Below, piece after piece: positions 1 through 5,920 of a DNA stretch of 9,095 nt; within the stretch, counting starts at the first letter, position 1, and each line of letters opens with the position of its first letter. The notes under the pieces were generated by a model. That model was not told the DNA's origin. It saw only the letters and a list, made by a program, of their open reading frames with translations, and did no database searches. Source of the stretch: an uncultured Opitutales bacterium. GTDB lineage: Bacteria > Verrucomicrobiota > Verrucomicrobiia > Opitutales > Intestinicryptomonadaceae. A program made the position numbers and the translations under genes. The stretch covers positions 1 to 9,095 of the forward strand of contig URGP01000029.1 of the NCBI GenBank assembly GCA_900547395.1, read 5' to 3'.

Positions 1-54
1 TATGAAAAACCTATTACCAAAAAAACGCTATTCCACAACCTTTGGTGTTGACCC
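1..54. repeat. Left copy of 54-bp terminal inverted repeat
   Basis: Bases 1-54 are the exact reverse complement of bases 9041-9094, including a run of seven A's that matches seven T's. Identity stops abruptly after the ACCC at 51-54: the next bases are ATTATC here and GGAACA on the other side. The repeat therefore has a sharp inner boundary beginning GGGTCAACACC when read outward from the window. A sharp boundary in two unrelated contexts is what the end of an insertion sequence or other dispersed repeat gives, with its body outside the window. I could not identify the family from the end sequence. An in-frame stretch starting at base 2 (MKNLLPKKRYSTTFGVDP) runs to a stop at 79, but it changes at the repeat boundary, so I do not call it a gene. 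Confidence 0.85.
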
Positions 55-97
55 ATTATCAATAACTTATGAAATTTGAATTTTTAGCGAAAAATGC

Positions 98-130
98 AAA
101 AAAACGACTTAGAAAATTTCCTAAGTCGTT
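98..130 (-). terminator. Rho-independent terminator of tRNA-Tyr
   Basis: A perfect 10-bp stem is formed by AACGACTTAG (103-112) and CTAAGTCGTT (121-130) around an 8-nt loop. Read on the minus strand it is followed by seven T's (complement of 98-104). It lies 10 nt past the CCA end of tRNA-Tyr and so ends that transcript. Bases 55-97, between it and the repeat, hold no feature I recognise. Confidence 0.85.
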
Positions 131-140
131 AATTATCAAA

Positions 141-227
141 TGGTGGTAAGGACTGGATTCGAACCAGTGAACAGCATAACTGAACGGATTTACAGTCCGC
201 GTCCTTTAGCCACTTGGATACCTTACC
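141..227 (-). tRNA. tRNA-Tyr (anticodon GTA)
   Basis: On the minus strand the gene begins GGTAAGG (227-221) and ends CCTTACC, then discriminator A and an encoded CCA (144-141). The anticodon stem GCGGA/TCCGT encloses the loop CTGTAAA, giving anticodon GTA for tyrosine. The T arm is ACTGG-TTCGAAT-CCAGT. The extra arm is long, as expected for class II tRNA-Tyr, and 87 nt with CCA fits. The gene faces outward toward the left repeat and has its own terminator. The A/T-rich stretch just upstream (228-300) must hold its promoter. A TAATAC at a plausible -10 distance is visible on the minus strand, but no well-spaced -35 goes with it. Confidence 0.95.
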
Positions 228-304
228 AAACATTTTTGAAAGTATTACACAGTACGAATTTTTTATTCTTTGCCAAGCTTTTTTTTAAAAAATTTTTAAA
301 TCGC

Positions 305-334
305 AAAAAAAAGCAGGGCAATGTTTTGCCCCGC
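305..334 (-). terminator. Rho-independent terminator of GH99-like gene
   Basis: A 9-bp stem is formed by 313-321 and 326-334 with one G-U pair and a 4-nt loop. On the minus strand it is followed by eight T's (complement of 305-312). It lies about 27 nt beyond the stop of the glycosidase gene and insulates the tRNA-Tyr gene from it. Confidence 0.85.
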
Positions 335-361
335 CCCGCCTAAATCGCCGAAATTGTCATA

Positions 362-1666
362 CTATTTATCCGAGTTTTTGCGGACGGGAGGCATGTCTGT
401 CATTTTGCTTTCGCCGCGCAGAATTTTGCCGATTTCCCCAGTGAGGTATAGGTAATAGTCGCTGCCCATACCCTCGTTTGTAAGGAATTTGCAGCCGCCA
501 AGTTCAGTAATGTCGTCTCTTATTTTAAATATTGCCGTGCCTTCGTCAACTTCGTCGAACATTGCAACGTATATCATTTTTGAGCCGTTGTCTATCATCG
601 CCTTTGCAAGTGTCCAGTAAAATTCGCCCTTCAAGCGGGGAGCGCTGTTAAATTCCGCCGACTGCCCGCGGGTTTTCATGAGGTTGTACCAGCTAAACCC
701 GGGATAAATGACGGGAGCGTAGTCAACATTCATTTCCTCGCAAAACTTGACGTCTTTTGAAACCCTGTCGTTTAGAAGTTCAAGAAGCGCGTCTTTTGTC
801 TCTTTTGTTCCGTCGAGCTTAAACCTGCCGGGATTCCACGGAGAAACCACGTCGCACATTTTCATGATTTCGTGAAGCTTCGGGTCGGGCAAAGTGTCCA
901 AGTCGAGAGTGCGGAAGGTAGGCGGAACGCCAATCATAATCGAGCAGCCGCCGTATTCCTTGTCTTCCTTCAAAAACTTGATGAACTTTTCGATGCCCAT
1001 TGTTTGGAGGTCGTATGGTCTATCGACAAACCCCAGCCCCCAGATTGAAACGAGCGGTTTGCCGTTGTGGAAAAGATAGTTTGTGTTCTCGCCGCCTGTG
1101 ATTTTCAATTCGTCAACCAAAAACTTCCAGTCGTCAATGAGCCTTTGGGAAATATCCTGACCCTTGCGCGCACCCGACAAGTCGTACATCACAACCAGAG
1201 CCCTGCCGTATTTTTTCGACGCCTCCTGCGCGTTTTTCAAAATCTTAACGCCGTCATGCCGATAATGCGGATTGGTTGTTCCGAAAAATCTTTGAACCAT
1301 CGCGCCGTCAATGCCGTACTCTTTCATCCATTTGAAATGGGTATCGACAGTCTGATAGTCGTAGGAAGAAAATACCTTAACGGGCTTGCCGTCTTTTATG
1401 AAACCGCTCTCATAGCGGTTTTCGTATTCCGACATTTCAGGAAGAGCCTCAACAGTGCAGTTGTTTTCGGAAAAACCGCGCGAACCCCAATGAACCCAGC
1501 CTCTGCCTGAGCCGTCGCCCTTTGCCCTGAACCAGCCCTGGTAGCCCGCCATAACTTTGCCCTTGTAGCTCGTATGGATTGGATTCGTGCCGTGTTTGGA
1601 CTGGGCGGAAAGCGAAAGAGACGCAAAAGCCGCAAGCCCTAAGAACAAAATTTTCATTTTATGCAT
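362..1666 (-). CDS. Secreted GH71/GH99-like glycoside hydrolase
   Basis: This is a 434-residue protein of the glycoside hydrolase 71/99-like group, often annotated as a xylosidase/arabinosidase-type hydrolase. A Sec signal peptide is clear: K at position 4, a hydrophobic core over residues 5-18, and a likely signal peptidase I site after A21 (SLSA/QSK). The mature protein starts with the family hallmark GKVMAGYQGWF (36-46). Near the C-terminus, MFDEVDEGTAIF (369-380) matches the position and E-x-x-E spacing of the GH99 catalytic motif (canonically EWHEG), so E372 and E375 are the likely catalytic pair; this is inferred from the motif. The ATG at 1666 is preferred over the ATG three codons later because GGGGG lies 9 nt before it. 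It follows pgl by 102 nt on the same strand, has its own terminator, and may have its own promoter. The substrate cannot be read from sequence; GH99 enzymes are endo-acting on alpha-mannosides and GH71 on alpha-1,3-glucan. Confidence 0.85.
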   Translation of the reverse strand: MHKMKILFLGLAAFASLSLSAQSKHGTNPIHTSYKGKVMAGYQGWFRAKGDGSGRGWVHWGSRGFSENNCTVEALPEMSEYENRYESGFIKDGKPVKVFSSYDYQTVDTHFKWMKEYGIDGAMVQRFFGTTNPHYRHDGVKILKNAQEASKKYGRALVVMYDLSGARKGQDISQRLIDDWKFLVDELKITGGENTNYLFHNGKPLVSIWGLGFVDRPYDLQTMGIEKFIKFLKEDKEYGGCSIMIGVPPTFRTLDLDTLPDPKLHEIMKMCDVVSPWNPGRFKLDGTKETKDALLELLNDRVSKDVKFCEEMNVDYAPVIYPGFSWYNLMKTRGQSAEFNSAPRLKGEFYWTLAKAMIDNGSKMIYVAMFDEVDEGTAIFKIRDDITELGGCKFLTNEGMGSDYYLYLTGEIGKILRGESKMTDMPPVRKNSDK

Positions 1667-1692
1667 AAATAAATTCCCCCGTTATAAAATGT

Positions 1693-1716
1693 TGCGTAAA
1701 AATTTTATGCGTAAAA
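1693..1716 (-). promoter_or_regulatory. Direct repeat upstream of the GH99-like gene
   Basis: TGCGTAAAA occurs at 1693-1701 and again at 1708-1716, a 15-bp period. The two copies enclose an A/T-rich stretch that also forms a near-palindrome (GCGTAAAA/TTTTATGC). On the minus strand the segment between and within them contains TAAAAT, a possible -10, about 40 nt before the start codon. The arrangement is what an operator over a promoter would look like, but no consensus -35 is present and I do not recognise a regulator's site. Confidence 0.3.
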
Positions 1717-1729
1717 TAGAGTCTGTTTG

Positions 1730-1755
1730 AAAAAAAATAAAGCCTTTTTTGAGGC
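1730..1755 (-). terminator. Weak possible terminator after pgl
   Basis: On the minus strand, 14 nt after the pgl stop, GCCT and AGGC (1755-1752 and 1745-1742) can form a 4-bp stem around a 6-nt loop, followed by TTTA and an eight-T run (1737-1730). The stem is short, so termination would be partial at best. If it works, it separates the pathway operon from the glycosidase gene. Confidence 0.4.
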
Positions 1756-1768
1756 GCAATGCAAAAAT

Positions 1769-2491
1769 TCAAACAAAATCCGTAAAAATGGAAATATCGG
1801 CGGCGTTTTTCAGAATAAAAGACGCGGGCAATTCGGGAGATTTTTTTGCGATGTCTGAAAACAGACGCCTCAATGCTTCCTTTTTAGCGTCGCCCAAAAC
1901 AAGCATGAAAATTTCATGGGAATTTAAAACGGCGTTTGCGGACATGGTAAGGCGCATTTGCCCGCTTTCAGGATGCCTTGCGGGAACAAACATCCGCTTG
2001 GTCGTCAAGGCCTCTTTATCCCCCGAAAAAATCGAAGCCGTATGCCCGTCCGTACCCAAGCCGAGAATGACGCAGTCGAATTGCGGAGTGTCTGCGCAAT
2101 ATTTTTTACCCGCGTCTTCAAGGACATTGAAAACTTCGCGCTCATACCTCGCCGCTTCGTCTTCGGGCGGCAATGTTCCGTCTATTTTAAAAATCTGCGA
2201 ATTTGGAATTTTAAGCGGCTCGAAAAAATTCCTGTACGCCTCTCCGAAATTGCTTTCGCTTGAAGAGTCTTCAACCATTCTTTCGTCAACCCAAAAAAAG
2301 CGCACGGAGCTCCAGTCAATTTTTTTTGAGAAGAAATCGCGCCATATTTCAAACATAATCTTAGCGGTGCCTCCGCCCGAAAGCGCAAGGTTGAAAAACC
2401 GCGATTCGCGCATGGCAACCAGCGTCTGCAACGCATTCGATAGCGCGAATACCGCATCTTTTGCGTTCTTAAAATTTTCAAAATTTATCAT
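1769..2491 (-). CDS. pgl: 6-phosphogluconolactonase
   Basis: This 240-residue cytoplasmic enzyme hydrolyses 6-phospho-D-glucono-1,5-lactone to 6-phosphogluconate, the second step of the oxidative pentose phosphate pathway. It is the DevB/SOL-type lactonase related to glucosamine-6-phosphate isomerases. Family motifs appear in order: LALSGGGTA (35-43), FFWVDER (65-71), SESNFGEAYR (78-87) and the signature GLGTDGHTASIFSG (144-157), in which H150 is the expected catalytic histidine. PASFIL near residue 222 is the usual C-terminal element. Length is normal for the family. Its ATG lies 2 nt after the TAA of zwf with only a weak purine-rich stretch before it, so translation is probably coupled to zwf. 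Identity is secured by both the motifs and the gnd-zwf-pgl context. Confidence 0.95.
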   Translation of the reverse strand: MINFENFKNAKDAVFALSNALQTLVAMRESRFFNLALSGGGTAKIMFEIWRDFFSKKIDWSSVRFFWVDERMVEDSSSESNFGEAYRNFFEPLKIPNSQIFKIDGTLPPEDEAARYEREVFNVLEDAGKKYCADTPQFDCVILGLGTDGHTASIFSGDKEALTTKRMFVPARHPESGQMRLTMSANAVLNSHEIFMLVLGDAKKEALRRLFSDIAKKSPELPASFILKNAADISIFTDFV

Positions 2492-2493
2492 TT

Positions 2494-3957
2494 TTAACTT
2501 TCAGTTGGTTCTATTTTGCAAATGTCGGCATCGCGCAGTTCTTTAAAAACAGGCGGGAATGCCCCCTTTTCATATATATGCAAATTTTCCCTTCCTTCCC
2601 TGCGCCAAAAGTTTAAAATCGGTTCGACAAACTTCCATGAATAGCTTTGGGAATCGTTGCGGGCAAAGAGAGTGTTGTCGCCTAACATTGCATCTAAAAG
2701 CAGACGCTCGTAGGCGTCGGGCAAACGCTTTGGAGAAATGGACTTGTAGTTGAAGTCCATGTTAACCTGACGAACCTCAAAACCCGCCCCCGGAACTTTA
2801 AGCCCGAACATGAGCGATATGCTCTCGTCGGGATAAATCCGAATAGTAAGGGAATTGCAGGACGAACCGCAGCACTGCCCCTTGAAGAGTTTTTGCGGCG
2901 CCGCCTTAAACCTTATTGCGATTTCCGAAGTTTTTTCGGGCATTGCCTTGCCCGTTATGATGTAAAAAGGCACTCCGCCCCAACGCCAGTTTTCAATAAA
3001 GAATTTCATCGCAACGTAAGTTTCGGTCGAAGAATTTTCCGAGACGCCCTTTTCCCGCGCATATCCCAAATATTGGGCGCGTATCACGTCGGCTTTAATG
3101 TCCGAATCGGACAGCGGTTTTAAACTGCGCAAGACCTTTGCAATTTCGTCTCTTATTGATTCCGAATCGAAAGTTGCGGGAGCTTCCATTGCGACAAACG
3201 CCATGAGCTGCAAAAGATGGCTTTGAACCATGTCGCGCAACGCCCCCGCGCCGTCGTAATATCCGCCCCTGTTTTCGACGCCCAAAGTTTCAGACGCGCG
3301 GATTTCCACAGAATCTATGAAATTCCTGTTCCAAAGAGACTCGAATATTCCGTTTGCAAACCGCAAAACCAATATGTTTTGCACAGTCTCCTTGCCAAGG
3401 TAATGGTCTATTCTCAAAATCTCGTTTTCTTCAAAAATTTTCAAAAGCTCGGAATTTATGTCTTGCGAGCTTTCAAGGTCGAAGCCGAAAGGCTTTTCAA
3501 CTATTATCCGCCTGAACCCGCCCTCTTTCGACTTGTTAAGCCCCGCTTTTTTCAAGGCGCGTGGAATTATGCGATACATGTCGGGAGGAGTGGCAAGATC
3601 AAACAAAATATTGTCGGGAACTTCCGCCTTTTCGCGGATTTCAACAAATTTCTCCCGAAGTCGAAAATAGGAATCTTCGTTTAAAGTGTCTATGCAAAGA
3701 TAAAACACGCGCGACAAAAACGAGTCCAAGATTTCCAAATCAGGCTCTTTGTCCTTCAAAAAACTTCTTATGTTTTCACCTGCATACTTTCTGAAAGACT
3801 CGTCGTCGAAATTCGTTCTCGACACCCCCAAAACGGCAAATTTTTCGGGCATCATTCCGCGCGAAAAAAGCTCGTATAGCGACGGCATGAGCTTCCGTTT
3901 CGCAAGGTCTCCCGAAGCTCCGAATATCGCCAAAATTTGATTCTTGGGCCTTTCCAT
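2494..3957 (-). CDS. zwf: Glucose-6-phosphate 1-dehydrogenase
   Basis: The cytoplasmic enzyme oxidises glucose-6-phosphate to 6-phosphogluconolactone with NADP+, the entry step of the oxidative pentose phosphate pathway. Numbered from the ATG at 3957 it has 487 residues, typical of bacterial Zwf. Visible motifs are the Rossmann loop FGASGDLAKRK (12-22), EKPFG (154-158), the substrate-binding signature RIDHYLGKE (182-190) and YYDGAGALRDMVQSHLLQ (234-251), whose H247 corresponds to the catalytic histidine. I chose the ATG at 3957 because GGGAG sits 5 nt upstream. A longer reading from a TTG at 3969 adds only four residues and would overlap the end of gnd. The gnd stop and the zwf ATG are 2 nt apart, so the Shine-Dalgarno of zwf lies inside the last codons of gnd. 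Confidence 0.95.
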   Translation of the reverse strand: MERPKNQILAIFGASGDLAKRKLMPSLYELFSRGMMPEKFAVLGVSRTNFDDESFRKYAGENIRSFLKDKEPDLEILDSFLSRVFYLCIDTLNEDSYFRLREKFVEIREKAEVPDNILFDLATPPDMYRIIPRALKKAGLNKSKEGGFRRIIVEKPFGFDLESSQDINSELLKIFEENEILRIDHYLGKETVQNILVLRFANGIFESLWNRNFIDSVEIRASETLGVENRGGYYDGAGALRDMVQSHLLQLMAFVAMEAPATFDSESIRDEIAKVLRSLKPLSDSDIKADVIRAQYLGYAREKGVSENSSTETYVAMKFFIENWRWGGVPFYIITGKAMPEKTSEIAIRFKAAPQKLFKGQCCGSSCNSLTIRIYPDESISLMFGLKVPGAGFEVRQVNMDFNYKSISPKRLPDAYERLLLDAMLGDNTLFARNDSQSYSWKFVEPILNFWRREGRENLHIYEKGAFPPVFKELRDADICKIEPTES

Positions 3958-3959
3958 TT

Positions 3960-5381
3960 TCACTCCCAATTCGTATGGAAAAATTCTCCGCGCGGCGCGT
4001 CCGTCCTCTCGTAAGTGTGCGCCCCGAAGAAGTCTCTCTGCGCCTGAATCAAGTTGGACGGGCTTTCCGTCTGGCGCACAAAATCAAAATACGCGAGCGC
4101 GGAAAACATTGCAGGCATTGAAATTCCGCCCTGCGCGGCAAGGCTTGAAACCTCCCTCAAACTGTTCACGCTTGAACGGATTTCCTCCGCGAAAAATTCG
4201 CTAAAGAGCAGATTTTCCAAATCGCAGTCCGCGGAAAACGCCTCTGTAACCCTGTCCAAAAACTTCGCTCTTATTATGCACCCTCCGCGCCATATCTTGG
4301 CGATTTCTCCAAGATTTAAATTCCAGCCGAATTTTTTAGATGCGGCGGACAATATTGAAAAACCCTGGGCATAGGCGATTATTTTTGCGGCGTACAACGC
4401 ATTTTCCAGCACCGCGCCCATCGCCCCGCTTGGCATGTTGAATTTGCATTCCGAACCGAAAATCCGCGCCCCCGATTTGCGCATTTCAACCATGCCCGAC
4501 ACAAACCTCGCAAACAGAGCCTCCGCGATGCACGAAATCGGGCTGCCAAGTTCCGCTCCGCTTTCGACGCTCCACTTCCCGGTGCCTTTCTGCCCCGCGG
4601 CATCCAAAACCAAATCGAGCGAAAACTGCCCGTTTTCGTCTTTGCGCCGCAAAATTTTTGCAGTGATTTCAATCAGGAAACTTTCGAGCTTTCCGCGGTT
4701 AAACTTTTCAAAAACCTCCGCCATTTCCTCGTTGGAAAACTTGCCGCTCTTTCGCATGGTCTGATAGATTTCCGCAATCATCTGCATGTCGGCGTATTCA
4801 ATTCCGTTATGGATTGTCTTTACGAAATGCCCGCTTGCGCCGCCGCCAATCCATTCGCAGCACGGCTCCCCGTTCGGGAGCTTGGCGGCTATCTTTTGAA
4901 GGTACGGCTTTATTTTGCCCCATGCCTTTTCGTTCCCCCCGGGCATAATCGAAGCCCCGTTTCTCGCACCTTCTTCGCCTCCCGAAATCCCCGCTCCGAC
5001 AAACAAAATCCCGCTGTCTTCCAGCTCATCGAGCCTTCTTGCGGTATCCTTAAAATTTGAATTTCCGCCGTCGATGACAATATCGCCGCGGCTTAAAAAC
5101 GGCAGAAGCCCCCTTAGCATTTCATCTACGGCATCGCCCGCCTTCACCATCAAAAGGATTTTTCTCGGACTTTCCAAACTCTGCGCGAAATCCTTTAAAT
5201 TAGTAAATCCCAAAAATTTTTTGCCCGCGCCTTCGCCTCTTAAAAAAGCTTCAACCGCATTTTTTTTACCCTTTGACAAACGATTGAAAACGCTGACTTT
5301 CACGCCTTTGTCCGCCAAATTTAACGCTATGTTCGAGCCCATTACGCCCAAACCCACAACTCCGAATTCAGATTTTTCCAT
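3960..5381 (-). CDS. gnd: 6-phosphogluconate dehydrogenase, decarboxylating
   Basis: This 473-residue enzyme converts 6-phosphogluconate to ribulose-5-phosphate and CO2 with reduction of NADP+. The N-terminal Rossmann domain shows GLGVMGSN (10-17), and N33-R34 after the second strand is the pattern seen in NADP+-preferring enzymes. GISGGEEGARNG (131-142) and GHFVKTIHNGIEYADMQ (184-200) carry the substrate and catalytic residues, with K188 the expected general base and H191/N192 beside it. AGQKGTGKW (262-270) and the C-terminal tail HTYERTDAPRG (455-465) followed by FFHTNWE are also typical. Length is normal, consistent with the homodimeric long form. It is the first gene of the gnd-zwf-pgl operon, so promoter activity should come from the 126-bp region shared with the divergent SMR gene. 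I found no convincing Shine-Dalgarno before its ATG and no well-spaced -35/-10 pair on the minus strand. Confidence 0.96.
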   Translation of the reverse strand: MEKSEFGVVGLGVMGSNIALNLADKGVKVSVFNRLSKGKKNAVEAFLRGEGAGKKFLGFTNLKDFAQSLESPRKILLMVKAGDAVDEMLRGLLPFLSRGDIVIDGGNSNFKDTARRLDELEDSGILFVGAGISGGEEGARNGASIMPGGNEKAWGKIKPYLQKIAAKLPNGEPCCEWIGGGASGHFVKTIHNGIEYADMQMIAEIYQTMRKSGKFSNEEMAEVFEKFNRGKLESFLIEITAKILRRKDENGQFSLDLVLDAAGQKGTGKWSVESGAELGSPISCIAEALFARFVSGMVEMRKSGARIFGSECKFNMPSGAMGAVLENALYAAKIIAYAQGFSILSAASKKFGWNLNLGEIAKIWRGGCIIRAKFLDRVTEAFSADCDLENLLFSEFFAEEIRSSVNSLREVSSLAAQGGISMPAMFSALAYFDFVRQTESPSNLIQAQRDFFGAHTYERTDAPRGEFFHTNWE

Positions 5382-5455
5382 AAATAAAAAAGATTTACGC
5401 GCTCTTTATCGGAAAATTTCAGCCGTCCTAAATAATGACGATGTTTTTTTAAGTC

Positions 5456-5485
5456 TTGACCAATGCAATTTATGTCAAATATTCT
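5456..5485 (+). promoter_or_regulatory. Candidate sigma70-type promoter of the SMR gene
   Basis: TTGACC (5456-5461) and TATTCT (5480-5485) are separated by 18 nt, close to the housekeeping consensus. Transcription would start near 5492, leaving a short leader before the ATG at 5508. The -35 and the base just before the -10 also form an inverted repeat, TTGAC (5456-5460) with GTCAA (5474-5478), which could be coincidental or an operator. I looked in this leader for the conserved parts of guanidine riboswitches and did not recognise any. Confidence 0.4.
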
Positions 5486-5507
5486 TATTTCTTTTATTTG
5501 AACAAAT

Positions 5508-5888
5508 ATGCACGATTTAATAGCAAACGCCATCGAATTTTTTATGCGCGCGCCGTCCGCAAGGCTTGCGTGGGTATTATTGTTTTCCGCAAGCGCGTTT
5601 GAAGTCGGATTTGCCGTCATGCTGAAATACTCGGAAGGGTTTACAAAAATCATTCCCTCCGTTTTCGTGTGCGTTTTTGCGATACTTAGTTTTGCGTTTC
5701 TAAATTTGTGCATACGCACCCTGCCCGTTGGAACAGCTTACGCGATTTGGACGGGCATAGGCGCGCTCGGAGTCGCAACCTATGGGATTTTTATTTTTCA
5801 CGAACCTTTCCAGCTCGCAAGGATTTTGTGCCTTGTGTTTATCCTGATAGGCGTTGTGGGGCTTCCGCTTCTTTCAAACCACTCTTAA
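5508..5888 (+). CDS. SMR-family transporter, Gdx/SugE (guanidinium exporter) type
   Basis: This is a small multidrug resistance family inner-membrane protein of 126 residues with four predicted helices, starting near residues 20, 47, 74 and 103. Such proteins act as antiparallel dual-topology dimers that exchange protons for a cation. The essential glutamate is E32 in SASAFEVGFAVMLKYSEGF (27-45). The signature YAIWTGIGALG (78-88) is of the Gdx/SugE type rather than EmrE type. With an offset of 19, residues E13, S42, Y59 and W62 of studied guanidinium exporters correspond to E32, S61, Y78 and W81 here; the usual W16 is F35. The N-terminus is about 19 residues longer than usual. A second ATG at 5544 would give a more typical 114-residue protein, and neither start has a clear Shine-Dalgarno. 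It is a single SMR gene, so a homodimer is expected. It is divergent from gnd and ends at a shared terminator. Confidence 0.88.
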   Translation: MHDLIANAIEFFMRAPSARLAWVLLFSASAFEVGFAVMLKYSEGFTKIIPSVFVCVFAILSFAFLNLCIRTLPVGTAYAIWTGIGALGVATYGIFIFHEPFQLARILCLVFILIGVVGLPLLSNHS

Positions 5889-5896
5889 AAAATTTG

Positions 5897-5920
5897 AGCC
5901 GCTTAAACGCGGCTTTTTTT
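5897..5920. terminator. Bidirectional terminator between the SMR gene and ygiQ
   Basis: AGCCGC (5897-5902) pairs perfectly with GCGGCT (5909-5914) around a 6-nt loop. On the plus strand it runs into seven T's (5914-5920), ending the SMR transcript. On the minus strand it is followed after a few bases by a T-rich stretch (complement of 5887-5895), so it can also end ygiQ transcripts. The right half of the hairpin lies inside the last codons of ygiQ. Confidence 0.8.

Noticed and set aside
2..79. 25-codon open frame at the left end and a similar one on the minus strand at the right end
   Set aside because: The shared part is inside the repeat and the two diverge at its edge. They cannot be judged without the sequence outside the window.
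1749..2546. 265-codon plus-strand open frame opposite pgl
   Set aside because: It lies antisense to a clear 6-phosphogluconolactonase, has no domain pattern and is rich in R, S and K as expected of a shadow frame.
3958..3969. Longer zwf start at a TTG
   Set aside because: The ATG at 3957 has a Shine-Dalgarno at normal spacing and gives a family-typical N-terminus; the TTG would add four residues overlapping gnd.
5382..5507. Guanidine riboswitch before the SMR gene
   Set aside because: I could not find the conserved cores of the known guanidine riboswitch classes by eye, and the likely promoter leaves only a short leader.
4915..5520. 201-codon plus-strand open frame opposite the 5' half of gnd
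   Set aside because: It is low in complexity, rich in S, P and F, antisense to a strongly conserved gene, and runs through the intergenic promoter region.
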